A stretch of 64,000 bases of DNA from Ifrita kowaldi (lineage: Eukaryota; Chordata; Aves; Passeriformes; Cinclosomatidae): NCBI GenBank assembly GCA_013398055.1, contig VZRS01005627.1, forward strand, positions 158,116 through 222,115, in the 5' to 3' direction. Within the stretch, counting starts at the first letter, position 1. Every line of letters starts with the position of its first letter. Positions 52,207 through 63,703 of the stretch are shown one piece after another. A model generated the notes under the pieces. That model saw only the letters and a program-made list of their open reading frames with translations, was not told the DNA's origin and did no database searches. The position numbers and the translations under genes were made by a program.

Positions 52207-52797
52207 TGTATCGACGGGTTACGATGCAACGTGTAAGCCAAATCAGGAAGAGCCTGATCAGGAGGTCAAAGCTGCAACCCACCACAGAAGGCAGCACACA
52301 CAAAGTAGAGGGCGAGTGAGCCCCTCACCCAAGGGAGCTAATCCTGGGCTGGTTGAAGGGCATGCAGGCAGAGACAGAGAAGAAGAGAGGGGACTCTCCA
52401 TATGGTATTCCACGCAAAGACTTATTCACACAGACGGACAGGGACGAAGAGCCAAATATGACGAGGGTCCAGGGATTTTTATACTGGGGATGGTAAAGGC
52501 GGGATAAGGGATACAGCCAATGGGATAAGGGGAAAGAGGCGGGGTTGAGGCTGAGGGAACCAATGGGAATAACACATAGGAGGGACTTGGGGAAGGAACC
52601 AATGGGGTGTCAACACAACTTTCTAGAACTGATACATATTTAACTAAGGGAGATGAATATTTACAGAGTTATACATAAAACAAGGCAAGGAAAACAAGAA
52701 CCAATCATATAAACACATGCAAACTACCGAACTGGGGGTTATGGGTTCTCACCCTAACTACAGGTGAGTGGCTAAACCTCAGTGCCTGACCCTCACA
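52207..52797 (-). mobile_element. Probable LTR of an endogenous retrovirus, minus strand
   Basis: A GC-richer block that on the minus strand has a TATA-like stretch (CAGTATAAAAATCCCTGG) and a GAATAAG poly(A)-like signal about 50-60 bp later. Repeated CCAATGGG boxes at several places (for example near 52518 and 52558) resemble promoter CCAAT elements. The layout resembles the solo LTR at 63048-63675: similar GGGACGAAG, GAGGGTCCAGG and CCAATGGGA phrases occur in both. Ends (TGTATCGACGG at the left, CCCTCACA at the right) are estimated, and no target-site duplication was found, so it may be truncated or joined to missing sequence at 52126. Confidence 0.6.
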
Positions 52798-55700
52798 CCT
52801 TTGTGTCTGTTACTCTTCAGGGGTCAGGGTGGCTGTGGTCATGTGCACCGCAACAGTGTATTTCAACATGCTCTGCAGTTCTGCTCTCCAGATGACCAGG
52901 GAAAAAAGCATAACACTTCAGATTTTAAAGTTTTAAAGAAGAAAGTGTTCTGCGAGATTTATCTTCCAGCCTGCAGATTTTTGTAACAGGAAAACCAATG
53001 GAAGCTTCAAGTCTTTTTAGAGAATATTGCTTCCTTGCATATCAAAATATTGTACATGGCAGAGACCAGCATACTACAGTGAAACAGTCAGATGGAGGCA
53101 AAAGGAGATCTGATCTTCGAGTAAGAAGACAAAAAATTAATGTTGAATTCATTATTCTGTGTTAATTTCTGCTTGCTTAATGCCGCTTTGGATGGGCTAG
53201 AACCCCCTTTGTCCATTAGCCACTGAAATGGCTTGCTACACTCTTGAAAGTTCTGAAATTATTTCAGTGGAGCATGAGCAAGAAAAAGTTGTATTCCCTA
53301 AGCAAAACCCTAAGCTACTAAACATTCATTTTTTCCCCTTTTAATTTTATAACTTCATAAAATTTATGGGGGATTGTTCTCTGGATGTTTTTGAAGTTAC
53401 TTGCCTCTGCTTACACCGTGCTGATTACCTTTTGTGGTTGCACTATCTTGAAACATATTTGAGCTGCCTGTCTGACTTAAAACTCATCCTAGAAGCACAC
53501 ACTCTTTAAAATATAAAGATTTTTTTCAATTGATTTTTCTTGTTCTTACTAATAATTTTTCCAAATGCGCATGTATGAATGTATTTATGTGTTGAGGGAC
53601 AGAAGATTGATAAGCAGTGATTCATCTCTAAGAATGGCATTTTGGTGCTCACAAAATATATCGAAAGCTGTCATGCTCAACATGAAATAATTTCCCCAGT
53701 ATTTACCTATTATATAAGTAGTTCTTAAACATGCAGTACATTACGCCCTGCCTTACTTGCATTTGGCATGTTCCAGGGCTATTCCCTTATCAACATAAAG
53801 CCCTCTGCAACTGTACAGCTTAAAATAAATTACTTCTGCTTTTCCTTTTGTTCTCAAGGTTGTCCTGATCCCTCAAGAACACTTAAGGACAGTAAAGCTA
53901 TGAAGAAACAGAGAACGACAACTCAAGTTCCATTACAACCTAGTAAGTTCAAGATTTTGACATTGAAGAGTATAGAAAAGATAGAGAGGTGTTGCATTAT
54001 CATTCAAGAAACTCTTGTTCTTACTGCACTCTCAGCTGTGGACAAAGCACTGCATAATGGTGACAGAGAAAATTTTAATAATTTTAAGGCGATCACATGT
54101 CTCGTTTTCAAGAATAATTCCTTTATTTGCAAACTGTTGGAGTGGGGGAGAGAGAATGATAGATATGCAATTTATGTGGTCAAATTATAAACATTTAAAG
54201 ATGCCTGTTTTTCAGTTAGGAAAGGGATTGGGTGTGACCGGTTCAGATTTATTTATCTGGCATTTAGATGTCTGAGTTAAGCCAGATCAGTCCCTCACTG
54301 TGTGTCTAAGAATTTCTGAGCTCAAAACTTAAGTTCCTAGCCCAGTAAACAGCGAAATGTAGCTCAAGCAGGTGACAGAGAATTCAGCCTTTTCCCATAG
54401 TCTATGCAGAGGCAATATATTCAATACTACTCAAAAATGTCTCCTTTGCATAGGTACAAATAATTTTAAACCCACAAAATATCTATAACTGATTCAGTAT
54501 GGAACAGAACTAAGCTAAGACTGGATATGATGCCTACAGGTCAGACTAAGTAAATTTATCCTTAAAAATACAGGAAATCACATAAGGAAGTTACAAGAGA
54601 CAATAATTATGTCATATTTTATATTATCAGTATTTAAATTTCTCAAAATAATTTCCAACTTTTGACATATTCCTGCATATATTGTAGTTTACAAGGTCAC
54701 AGCTAAATTTCAGATCAGTTATGGCATTTCTGTGAGAATTTTCTGAATGTTATTGATTTTAAAATGTCATTATTTCAGGGAGTTTTATCAATTACGTCCA
54801 TCATCAATTTACTCCCATTGTTTTATTTCTTTGGGTCTCAGAATGCTGAGCATTAATTTCAAACAGATTCATAAAACTTCTGACACTTTATTGAATTACA
54901 TTGCTGGCATAGCTGACTTATTTATTCTTTCTCATCTCAAAACTGAAATAATATTAAGGACTGCTTTAAATGTTGTCACTGACATAAGCAGTGCTTTTAA
55001 GGTGCTTTTTAACCAAAAAGAATATTTTTTTGTAAACATGGTATTGCAAAATAACTGTTCTCCACTTGCCTGAGAAACACCTCAAAATGTGGTTTCTTCT
55101 GCTTCACACTTTAATACAGTGTTGCTTAACGATCTATGTCAGGAAGCCAATCTACATCTTGAAGGAAATATTACTACTTCCTCTGTTTTAAGTCCAACTA
55201 AACATTTAGACAAATTTTAATTGAGACAAGGTTGGACAATGTAGCATGAATTGGGAGCTGCGAGTAAAAGCAAAATTAGTTGCTCTGGAGCAAGCTCTTG
55301 GCTTGTTATTAAGCAAGATGATTACTATAATTAGTGGCAGAGAAGATGTACAATTCTCTTTATGAAATGGCTGTGGATGATCTCCAAAAAATTATCATGC
55401 TGTCTGTCTAGCCAAAAAAATATCACAAGAGGACACCTTTGTTCCAGACAGGAACAGTTGTAGATCTGCTGTTACATAAGTAGTAACTGCAGTATCACGT
55501 ACTGTACTTGTTGCTGGAATCAGCCTAAGATGGGGAATGAGTTCCATTTGAACAAAAATTAAAAGAAGAGAGATGGATAACAGTTAAACAAGGATCCCTT
55601 TTCCTTCAAACATCTTCCGCAATGTTTTGAATTACATTTGTCTTTCTATTCTGTAGGTCAGCCTAGAAATCCGTCTCCCCAGTTGCCTGCTGTTATACCT

Positions 55701-56443
55701 AGGTCAGGGAGTAGTACTCAACCTTTCGCCTTCCTCTAAATCCCCAACAATTCTGAGTCTTGTATGGAAAATGCCATAGCCTCCATACGAAGCTAGAAAG
55801 CACCTCTGTCTTTACCTCTGTGCATTTTCTTAGCTGGTAATTACGTAGGTTTGAACACCACTTTAAAGGCAGAAAGAGAATGAACACTGGGTCACTGTTC
55901 CGAAGAGTGAGCTTTAGCCTAAAAGCAAGGGAAAGGAAAATCTCACTCTTTTTCTTGTCATTTTAATAAAGAAAACAATTTCTGGGATTTTTTTGTAAGA
56001 GGTAATGAGTCTGCAGTATGTTTTAAAACCTTCTGGCACAAGTCCTTTAGAAGGGTAGGCAGAGAAATGCAGGTTTAGTCATCTGCAGTGAGGTACATGA
56101 CACTTAACTCTTCCAGGAATTAATTGTCATCATTTAGAGAAGCTAGAGACTTTTTATCTGAAAAACTGTTATATTGAACTCCAGTTTATGCCTAGAGTCT
56201 GTGTAATCCAAGGGCATAGTTTCAAGGTTGTGTCTTTGCATCTGGGAGTTTAAACTCCATGTAATTTATGTATTAGACATTTAAATCCTTTTTCAAGCTG
56301 GAATATCTGGTTTGGGGTGATGAAAATATTTTATATGCGCTGCATTTATTTTCTCAAACAACACAACTGTGAAGAGACCTGATCTGGCATTTAAGTGTAA
56401 TTTTAATCAAAATATCTTGTTATCCTGCTACAGTGACATACAT
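52798..56443. other. Intergenic sequence, no gene seen
   Basis: The longest frame (53768-54190, 140 codons) has no recognisable domain. No interspersed repeat is identified. Confidence 0.55.
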
Positions 56444-58252
56444 CAATAGTCCTACATGTATCTTGTATGTGTAACTTTCAGCCATTACTCATCCCATATA
56501 GATTGTTTTTCTCACTCTTACAGCTCTGACACCTATGGTGTGGAAAGAATGAGGAAAAGCTTCTAACAGTAATACTACATAAATAGTACTTTGAGACCAG
56601 GAAGAGAAATACAGTGCATCCAAATGAAGATTAAAGAGAATTTGTAGAGAAAGAACCACCTGATTTGGAATGAAATCAGGAACCCTATGGCTAATGAGTT
56701 CATCCTTGGGGAAAAAAAAAACACCATAAGGTAAATTATGAACTCAGCCTCAAAAGTACAGGCCATCAAAAGTAGATCATTAATTCGATTTATTTAATGA
56801 AATACATACATACATATAAATACTATTCAATATGGCCTGACATAGTGACTTAAACGATGATAGCATAACATTTAAATCTAAAATAAATTTCAATGAGAAA
56901 TTATGCTACCCTTCTAAGGCAAGAAGAAAATGTTTCAATAGATGACAGCAGGGTCCTTCTGCATTTTTTTTCTTTAATCAATTTCAAAGGCCAACTGATA
57001 TTTCATAATGGTGCCTTTCTTTCCCAAAGCAGGCATCTGATAATACCTTATATTTGATGCTGCATTTCCCAAGCTAAAATCCCCTGCCCTCAACATTGCT
57101 CAAGGTGAGCTTAAATAGGTCAAGACACATGCTGTTCTTACAGCTGTATTTGTTCAGGTGCACAGTTCCCAACTGTGTGGGGCTACCCACTTCCAGTACT
57201 GAATGCCAGAAGACAGAAAAAAAGGGAAATGGGTAGGGAGGAGAATTTTATTTAAAGGTTCTGCTATTGTTAGAATAGTTACAGTGTCCAAAAGCATTAT
57301 AATTAACAGTATCAAACATAAATTTTCTCTTCCTTGGTGTAAAAAACNCAATAGTCCTACATGTATCTTGTATGTGTAACTTTCAGCCATTACTCATCCC
57401 ATATAGATTGTTTTTCTCACTCTTACAGCTCTGACACCTATGGTGTGGAAAGAATGAGGAAAAGCTTCTAACAGTAATACTACATAAATAGTACTTTGAG
57501 ACCAGGAAGAGAAATACAGTGCATCCAAATGAAGATTAAAGAGAATTTGTAGAGAAAGAACCACCTGATTTGGAATGAAATCAGGAACCCTATGGCTAAT
57601 GAGTTCATCCTTGGGGAAAAAAAAAACACCATAAGGTAAATTATGAACTCAGCCTCAAAAGTACAGGCCATCAAAAGTAGATCATTAATTCGATTTATTT
57701 AATGAAATACATACATACATATAAATACTATTCAATATGGCCTGACATAGTGACTTAAACGATGATAGCATAACATTTAAATCTAAAATAAATTTCAATG
57801 AGAAATTATGCTACCCTTCTAAGGCAAGAAGAAAATGTTTCAATAGATGACAGCAGGGTCCTTCTGCATTTTTTTTCTTTAATCAATTTCAAAGGCCAAC
57901 TGATATTTCATAATGGTGCCTTTCTTTCCCAAAGCAGGCATCTGATAATACCTTATATTTGATGCTGCATTTCCCAAGCTAAAATCCCCTGCCCTCAACA
58001 TTGCTCAAGGTGAGCTTAAATAGGTCAAGACACATGCTGTTCTTACAGCTGTATTTGTTCAGGTGCACAGTTCCCAACTGTGTGGGGCTACCCACTTCCA
58101 GTACTGAATGCCAGAAGACAGAAAAAAAGGGAAATGGGTAGGGAGGAGAATTTTATTTAAAGGTTCTGCTATTGTTAGAATAGTTACAGTGTCCAAAAGC
58201 ATTATAATTAACAGTATCAAACATAAATTTTCTCTTCCTTGGTGTAAAAAAC
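56444..58252. repeat. Two identical-looking 904-bp direct copies separated by one N
   Basis: Copy 1 spans 56444-57347 and copy 2 spans 57349-58252, at a constant offset of 905. Both begin CAATAGTCCTACATGTATCT and end CTTGGTGTAAAAAAC. Line-by-line reading shows no difference; even a reverse-strand frame of 64 codons recurs unchanged (56575-56769 and 57480-57674). The single N at 57348 lies exactly between them. This is best explained as two contigs with an unmerged overlap. Otherwise the sequence is noncoding with no recognised repeat family. Confidence 0.95.
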
Positions 58253-58274
58253 CCCAAATTATATAATTGGCTGC

Positions 58275-59577
58275 TCGTGGCTTGGTTGGATGCACTGTTC
58301 AGTGAGTAAAAAACAGGCTGGATGGCCGGGCCCAGAGAGTGGTGACTAACTCCAGTTGGTGGTGAGTGACAAATGATGTTCCCCATGGCTCAGTATTGGG
58401 GTCAGTCCTATCTAACATCTTTATCAATGATCCAGAATAGGAGTATGAGTGTAGCCTCAGGCAGTTTGCAGAGGACACCAAGCTGGGTGGGAGTGTTGAT
58501 GTCCTAGAGGGCAGGAGGGTTCTGCTGAAGGCTCTGGACAGGCCAGATTGATGGGCTTAGACCAGTGGCCTGAGGTTCAACAAGCCCAAGTGACAGATCC
58601 TGCCCTTGGGTCATAGCAACCCCCTGCAGTGCTCCATGCTGGACTCCACCCTTGCATGAGCAATAGTGTGGCAGCAGGACCAGGGCAGGGATTGTCCCCC
58701 TGTACTGGGCATCGGTGAGGGACCATGAGCGCTGTGTCCAGTTCTGGGCCGCTCAGTTCAGGAAGGACACTGACGTGCTGGAGCAAGTCCAGAGAAGGGC
58801 AACAGATCTGGGGAAGGCCTAGAGAATAAGTCCTACAAGGACCAGCTGAGGGAGCTACGGTTGTTCAGCCTGGGGAAAAAGGAGTATCAGGGAGTATCAG
58901 TATATTGTTCTCTACAGTTCCCTGAAAGATGGTGGGGAAAAGGTGGTGATTGGTCTCTTCTCCCAAGTAACAAGTGATAGTACAAGAGGTAAACAGGAAA
59001 TGGCCTTAAGTGGGGCCAGAGGAAGTTTTCTAACTGGATACTAAAGGTTCTTCACTGCAAACTGGAACAGGCTCCCCAGGGCAGTGGTCACAGCACCAGC
59101 CTGCCAGAGGCCATGGAGCATTTGGAGAACCCTCTCAGGCACATGGTGGGATTCTTGGGGTGTCGCTAGAGAGCAGAGTCCCAGTGAGAACAACACAAAC
59201 GGTTTTATAAGATGAAAAAAATGACACTTTATTATTTTACAGATTCGCTTATATACCTTAGCACGCTGGACTGACATAAGGTTATTGGTTAACTGACCAG
59301 CCACCCCTCAGATGGATTGGCTGGACCCAGTAACTCTTACCTCATGTATTTTCTTCCTTGGTATCATAACAATACCATAGTTTACAATTTCTCTGAACTG
59401 TTTTCCCACAGCGTCCGTGAGAAAGCAAGGCTTTCACACAGACGCCTGTCAGAAAACTAAAATCTCCCTGCACCCAGGCCTGCAACATCCACACTTGGGG
59501 TGTCCTGTGCAAGATCAGGAGATGGACTTGATGATCCTTGTGCATCCCTTCCAACTCAGGATATCCTATGATTCTAT
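58275..59577 (+). mobile_element. CR1 LINE, 5'-truncated, with reverse-transcriptase remnant, split by an LTR
   Basis: The plus strand encodes the end of the CR1 ORF2 reverse transcriptase and the 3' UTR. From 58378 the frame reads a motif like VPxGSVLGxVLxNIFIND, then reaches a stop (TAG at 58438). Further on in the same frame is QFAEDTKLGG, where the catalytic FADD motif of active elements has become FAED (58465-58476). An internal deletion is apparent near 58640-58660, where sequence jumps from the CTCCATGCTGG part to the AGCAATAGTGTGGCAGCAGG part. The 3' UTR is interrupted by a solo LTR (59161-59493) and resumes to a tail GATATCCTATGATTCTAT. The copy is dead and old. Confidence 0.92.
59161..59493 (-). 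mobile_element. Solo LTR inserted into the CR1, minus strand
   Basis: The 333-bp element starts TGTCGCTAGAGAG and ends ATCCACA on the plus strand, flanked by CTTGGGG at 59154-59160 and 59494-59500. TTTATT (59228-59233) and TTATATACC (59249-59257) are, on the minus strand, an AATAAA signal and a TATA-box-like sequence in promoter-to-poly(A) order. The flanking CR1 sequence resumes cleanly after it. The short length and 6-7-bp duplication suggest a class II (ERVK/alpharetrovirus-like) LTR. There is no internal viral sequence. Confidence 0.88.
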
Positions 59578-59584
59578 ACTACTA

Positions 59585-59792
59585 GGAATTTTTTTTTCAC
59601 TGACAGGGTTGTCCAGGACTGGAACAGGATGCCCAGAGAAGTCATTGAGTCCCCATCCCTGGAGGTGTTTAAAAGACTTATACATGTGGAGCTTAGGGAC
59701 CTGGTTTAGTGCTGGACTTGGCAGTGCTGGTTTAAGGGTTGGGCTTGATGACCTTTAAAGTCTTATTCAACCTAAAAGACTCTTATGACTGT
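59585..59792 (+). mobile_element. Second CR1 LINE 3' end, adjacent copy
   Basis: After the tail of the previous CR1 another begins: TTTTTTTCACTGACAGGGTT, CTGGAACAGGATGCCCAGAG, CCATCCCTGGAGGTGTTTAA, and the terminal GATGACCTTTAAAGTC with AACCTAAAAGACTCTTATGA. It represents only the last 200 bp of an element and lies in the same orientation, so it is a separate, 5'-truncated insertion next to or into the first tail. Confidence 0.9.
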
Positions 59793-62700
59793 TTCATAGT
59801 GACAGTGTTCAGATTTGTCTGTGTTTAAGAAACAGGAGTGCCCTTCTCTTTCTTTCCAAGGAACTGCAGGCTCTACCTTTTCCTCTTTTATTAAATTTCT
59901 CATAGAGTCTGTATTAAAGAAAATAAATGTAAATGCAGTGTTTCTAGCAGTATAATTAAAACTTTAAGGCTTGATTAAAGTATGCAGACTGTCAACTGCT
60001 ACACCGTAAGAGATTCTGCCAGTGACATTTTATAATATGTAATGCATTCAGGGGAAAGTTTCCCAAAGGAGAGTTGTTTTCTCCTAAGTAAGCATAATTT
60101 GTAGCAAAATTTAAAGAGGAAAAACATGAAGTGAACTAAAATAAACAAGACGCTTCTAAGTATGAGTGAATCTTAGTAATGTTTGACCAAAAATTGATGC
60201 TCTATTCCCAGGACAAGGCATTTTACATTTATATATAAATAATGAACTGTTATATAAAAATGTATATGTTACAGACAGCATCGGTGTCTGGACATCTGCC
60301 TTACTTACTAATGGGGCTAAGACACTGGAGTGAGTCATGTTGCCAAGGAGTATGTTCTTGCATGCATTTCTGAGAGAGATTTTAAGAGCTGGGTGTTTAA
60401 TTCAAAAGTGGGGGTTTGTGAGGAAGGGCCAGTATGAGTAAATGTGTGAAACATGAAGTCAGAGGTGGGGAGGCCTTTGTGCTGTGCAAAATGATTGTAT
60501 GTTTTAATACAAATTATCCTTTCAACAGAGAATAACATCAACTCCCTAGACAGGTCAAGGGAGATTATTCATTTATAAAAACTTGCAGAGGCTGAAAATT
60601 GTTCACATAAAATGACAAGAGAATATGATCTTATCACTTAGTTCTCTGTAACAGTCCCACTGGGATTTTTTCCTATTCTTCTTTTTGCTTTTTGTAAGTG
60701 ACCCTGGAATTTGCCCATTTTTTTTTAGAACCAAAATAGACCTTGATTTACTTCAGTTAGTCATTTTCACTGTACACAGATTGAAGCTTGAAACATGCTG
60801 TTTAGTATTTCATAAGAGACTTAAAGTTACCCTATAACATATCAGGTTTTTTGCCTTTTGGATTTTATTTATGCAGCTCAGGTCTGCAGCTTTCTTAGGA
60901 CTAAGATCCACAGAGCATGAGAGTGGCTCTAACGTAAGTGAAGGTGTGACACTGCCCTAACTGATGTTCTCACTGTCAACCAATTCTTTTGTTTTACAGC
61001 TCTGCACATACCAGTCTGCTACTGGATCTTCTGAATGCTGACTTTTGTATTTTTTCTGTATTATGCAACAGCTGCCCCTGGATCCCTACACAGGCTTTAA
61101 AGACTTGTCAGGCAAATCAAAAAAAACCAAAAAAATTGTTTTCACTAAGTTGCTCTGCAATAATATGAAAAATCCTTCCTGCTAATAGAGCCTTAATATA
61201 TAATGGATCACCTTCCTTTTTTGTTGGGATAGTAATAGCAATACACAGGTGCATCAGAGTCAGCCATCCAGAGCCTTCCTTCAGCAGGATGGTGGCCTAA
61301 TTCATCTGTCTTTGTGCTAGGCGTTATTAGTTTAAAAGTGGGCTGTTTTCCAGCATGAATCATACCAAGCAGAAATACCCCTTTGGAATACTTAATCTTT
61401 CTCTCACTAATTTTATTTAAAGATATCTCTGGTGATTCAAATTCAACTGTGGTACAACTTTGAAACTTTTGCCATGTGGGTTTCCCTAAGTTGTTATGTA
61501 ATTTCTCATAGGCCGAAGAACTTCAGTTATTAACATTTTTCACTTGAAGCAATTTTTTTAATGAAGTAGGAAAGATAAAGAACTGAAGGAGATTTAGTGC
61601 TGTTTATTTTATATTCTTTAAGAGCCACAGGATTATGTGCTAGCTTGTAAATGGGCTGTGAGTTTATTTTCCCTCAAAACCAAAAACGTCCCTGAAACAC
61701 TACAAGGAAAATGGGTTTCAAGACTCAGGTTTAAATTTAGAACTGTCCTTAATGGTGAGCTTCTGTGAGAATCAGTGTTTTATGATTGCTCATCATGAAC
61801 TGCTTTCTAACCTATGTTTCCACTTTGAAGATGTGTTTCTCTTCGAAGCTTTTGGAGACATAATGACCTTGGGAAAACTGGAACATTGCCTTTGCCCTGT
61901 TCCAGGATGAGAATAATGCAAAAAATGTTACTAATATCAGCTGTAATGAAACAAAGCACCGTAATAAATGAAAGAAAGAGCAAGTTTCAAATTTTAATAG
62001 ACATCACAAATATGTTCAAGCTTGAACACCTTTGCATGTTTCATGGAATTTGTCATAGATGGAACTTTAAATGTTAACTACCCCTGTATAGAGGAAGGAT
62101 AAAAGAAAGTTGTCAGTATTTGAACTTGAAAGAAATTTGCAGATAGTATCTGCTGTAAGTTTCAGGTTATCCATTCCAACTTGTTATTTCATTCACTATG
62201 ATCTAACAAGGGAGGAAAGTAGAAGTACAAGATGTAGATCAAAAAATGCAAATATTTTTTTAAAATAGCAAATTTTATAGAAAAAAAAAAACTGAAACCA
62301 CTTTTTCATTTTTAGTCACAGAGGTGATCAAATTAACAAAAAAATTTCAAGTCCTTTTAAGGACTGTGACGAAAAGCAAATGTATATAAAAACTTCTGGT
62401 ATTCGAAAAGTTGTTCAGTAGCTGAGTTAATACATTTTATTTAACTTAAGATAATGCCTGAATAACTTCCCTGTGTTGTACAGAAAGGATTGTTAGATAA
62501 TTTTAAATTAGTACACACCCATTCTGAAGAATTAAGTGAAGTAAACATTTGTTGCCTTCAGTTCATTATTTTTGCCAAATTTTATGTAGGAGCTCAGTTA
62601 TGAAATTTTTGTATTGTCATCTTTTTATTTCTCCTCAGTTGCTTTTTTTTCTGAGTTGAAATGTCATGGTCTAGTTACTCTGCTCTTTTGCAAACGTTTA

Positions 62701-63041
62701 AAGCCAGCATTGTCCCTGAAAGGTGTAATCACAGTATCCTTCCATTCATTTAATCCCTGTCCCCATGCTGCTTTCTCACTTGTTCTGGCACAAGTCCTTG
62801 TATGACCATATGGTGCATCTGATGGTGGAACTGATCTAATTAATTACTATTGGTTTTAACCATATTCGGTCTGAACCACAGTTATTTTCCAACTCATTTA
62901 CTGTTCAGTTGCGTAGTCTTCTGTATAGTTACCTGTCAGCCTGGTCTTCACACTTCTGGTTTTTCTATGTAATTTTTTAGTTTGGTTGACTGGAAGTTAT
63001 AAACATGTCTTAGAAGTGCTAAACATGCATAGAGTTTTGCC
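59793..63041. other. Intergenic sequence, no gene seen
   Basis: No exon, RNA gene or interspersed repeat is recognised; frames are about 70 codons or shorter. Confidence 0.55.
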
Positions 63042-63047
63042 ATCAGC

Positions 63048-63675
63048 TGTCGCTAGCCAGGCGCTGTGGCTTTGCAGAGCCAGAGCACAAAGTGCTGCGA
63101 CCTTCCTAAATGCATCTCCTCAGTGAAGCCACTCAGCAGGACCACCACACGCTCACACACGTGTGCACACTCACACGCACAGACAGCTCCTTAAAATGGG
63201 TCGACGGCAAAGAGGCAGGAAGGGTCTCCGTATAGAGTTCCACAGGAGTTTATTGCAGCCATGCTCGTGAAGGGTTCCAGGGACGAAGACAGAGAACAAT
63301 GGAGGGTCCAGGTTCAAGTACAGGAGCAGGGAGAGCATCAGAGGCCAATGATCTGATGCCATGAGGGCGGTACACAGGCAGGACTAGGGAATGGGAGCCA
63401 ATGGGACAACTCTGGGGGAGTGATGAGGGAGCAAGGGCCAATGGGGGAACAGGGAGTGGAGAACCTTCTAGGGCAGAAACATAAGGTAACAAGGGATGGG
63501 GAGGCCACGGGCCAACCAGGGAAGCAGAACTGGGGTATATTAGCATAGCAAAACAGAGCAACCTGGGGGAAGCTCTTTTTATCACCCTAACCTGGGGAGG
63601 AATCTCTGATACTAGGGACTGTCCCACCAGCGGATTCTCTTTGTCTCTTGTTCCGTAGGCTTAATGGCCACCACA
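63048..63675 (-). mobile_element. Solo LTR of an endogenous retrovirus, minus strand
   Basis: The element is 628 bp, starts TGTCGCTAGCCAGG and ends GGCCACCACA on the plus strand, flanked by the identical 6-bp duplication ATCAGC at 63042-63047 and 63676-63681. TTTATT at 63249-63254 is an AATAAA signal on the minus strand. Several CCAATGGG boxes (63398, 63440 and similar) lie upstream of it in that orientation. A 6-bp duplication suggests a class II (ERVK-like) element. It shares the terminal TGTCGCTAG with the LTR at 59161. The frame at 63250-63627 (125 codons, minus) is not a retroviral gene. Confidence 0.9.
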
Positions 63676-63684
63676 ATCAGCTCT

Positions 63685-63703
63685 TTTATTTATTTATTTA
63701 TTT
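63685..63703 (+). repeat. Short (TTTA)n repeat
   Basis: About 4.5 units of TTTA directly beyond the right target-site duplication of the LTR. The last 300 bases of the window hold nothing else recognisable. Confidence 0.9.

Noticed and set aside
53768..54190. 140-codon plus-strand frame
   Set aside because: No signal, domain or splice context; a second overlapping frame of 86 codons is equally open, which points to chance.
56444..58252. A genuine recent segmental duplication or satellite seed
   Set aside because: The single N exactly at the junction and complete identity fit an unmerged contig overlap better.
63250..63627. 125-codon reverse-strand frame
   Set aside because: It is inside the LTR at 63048-63675; low-complexity Pro/Leu/Ser composition and no recognised domain.
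59161..63675. A provirus with LTRs at 59161 and 63048
   Set aside because: LTR lengths and inner sequences differ, each has its own target duplication, and no viral genes lie between.
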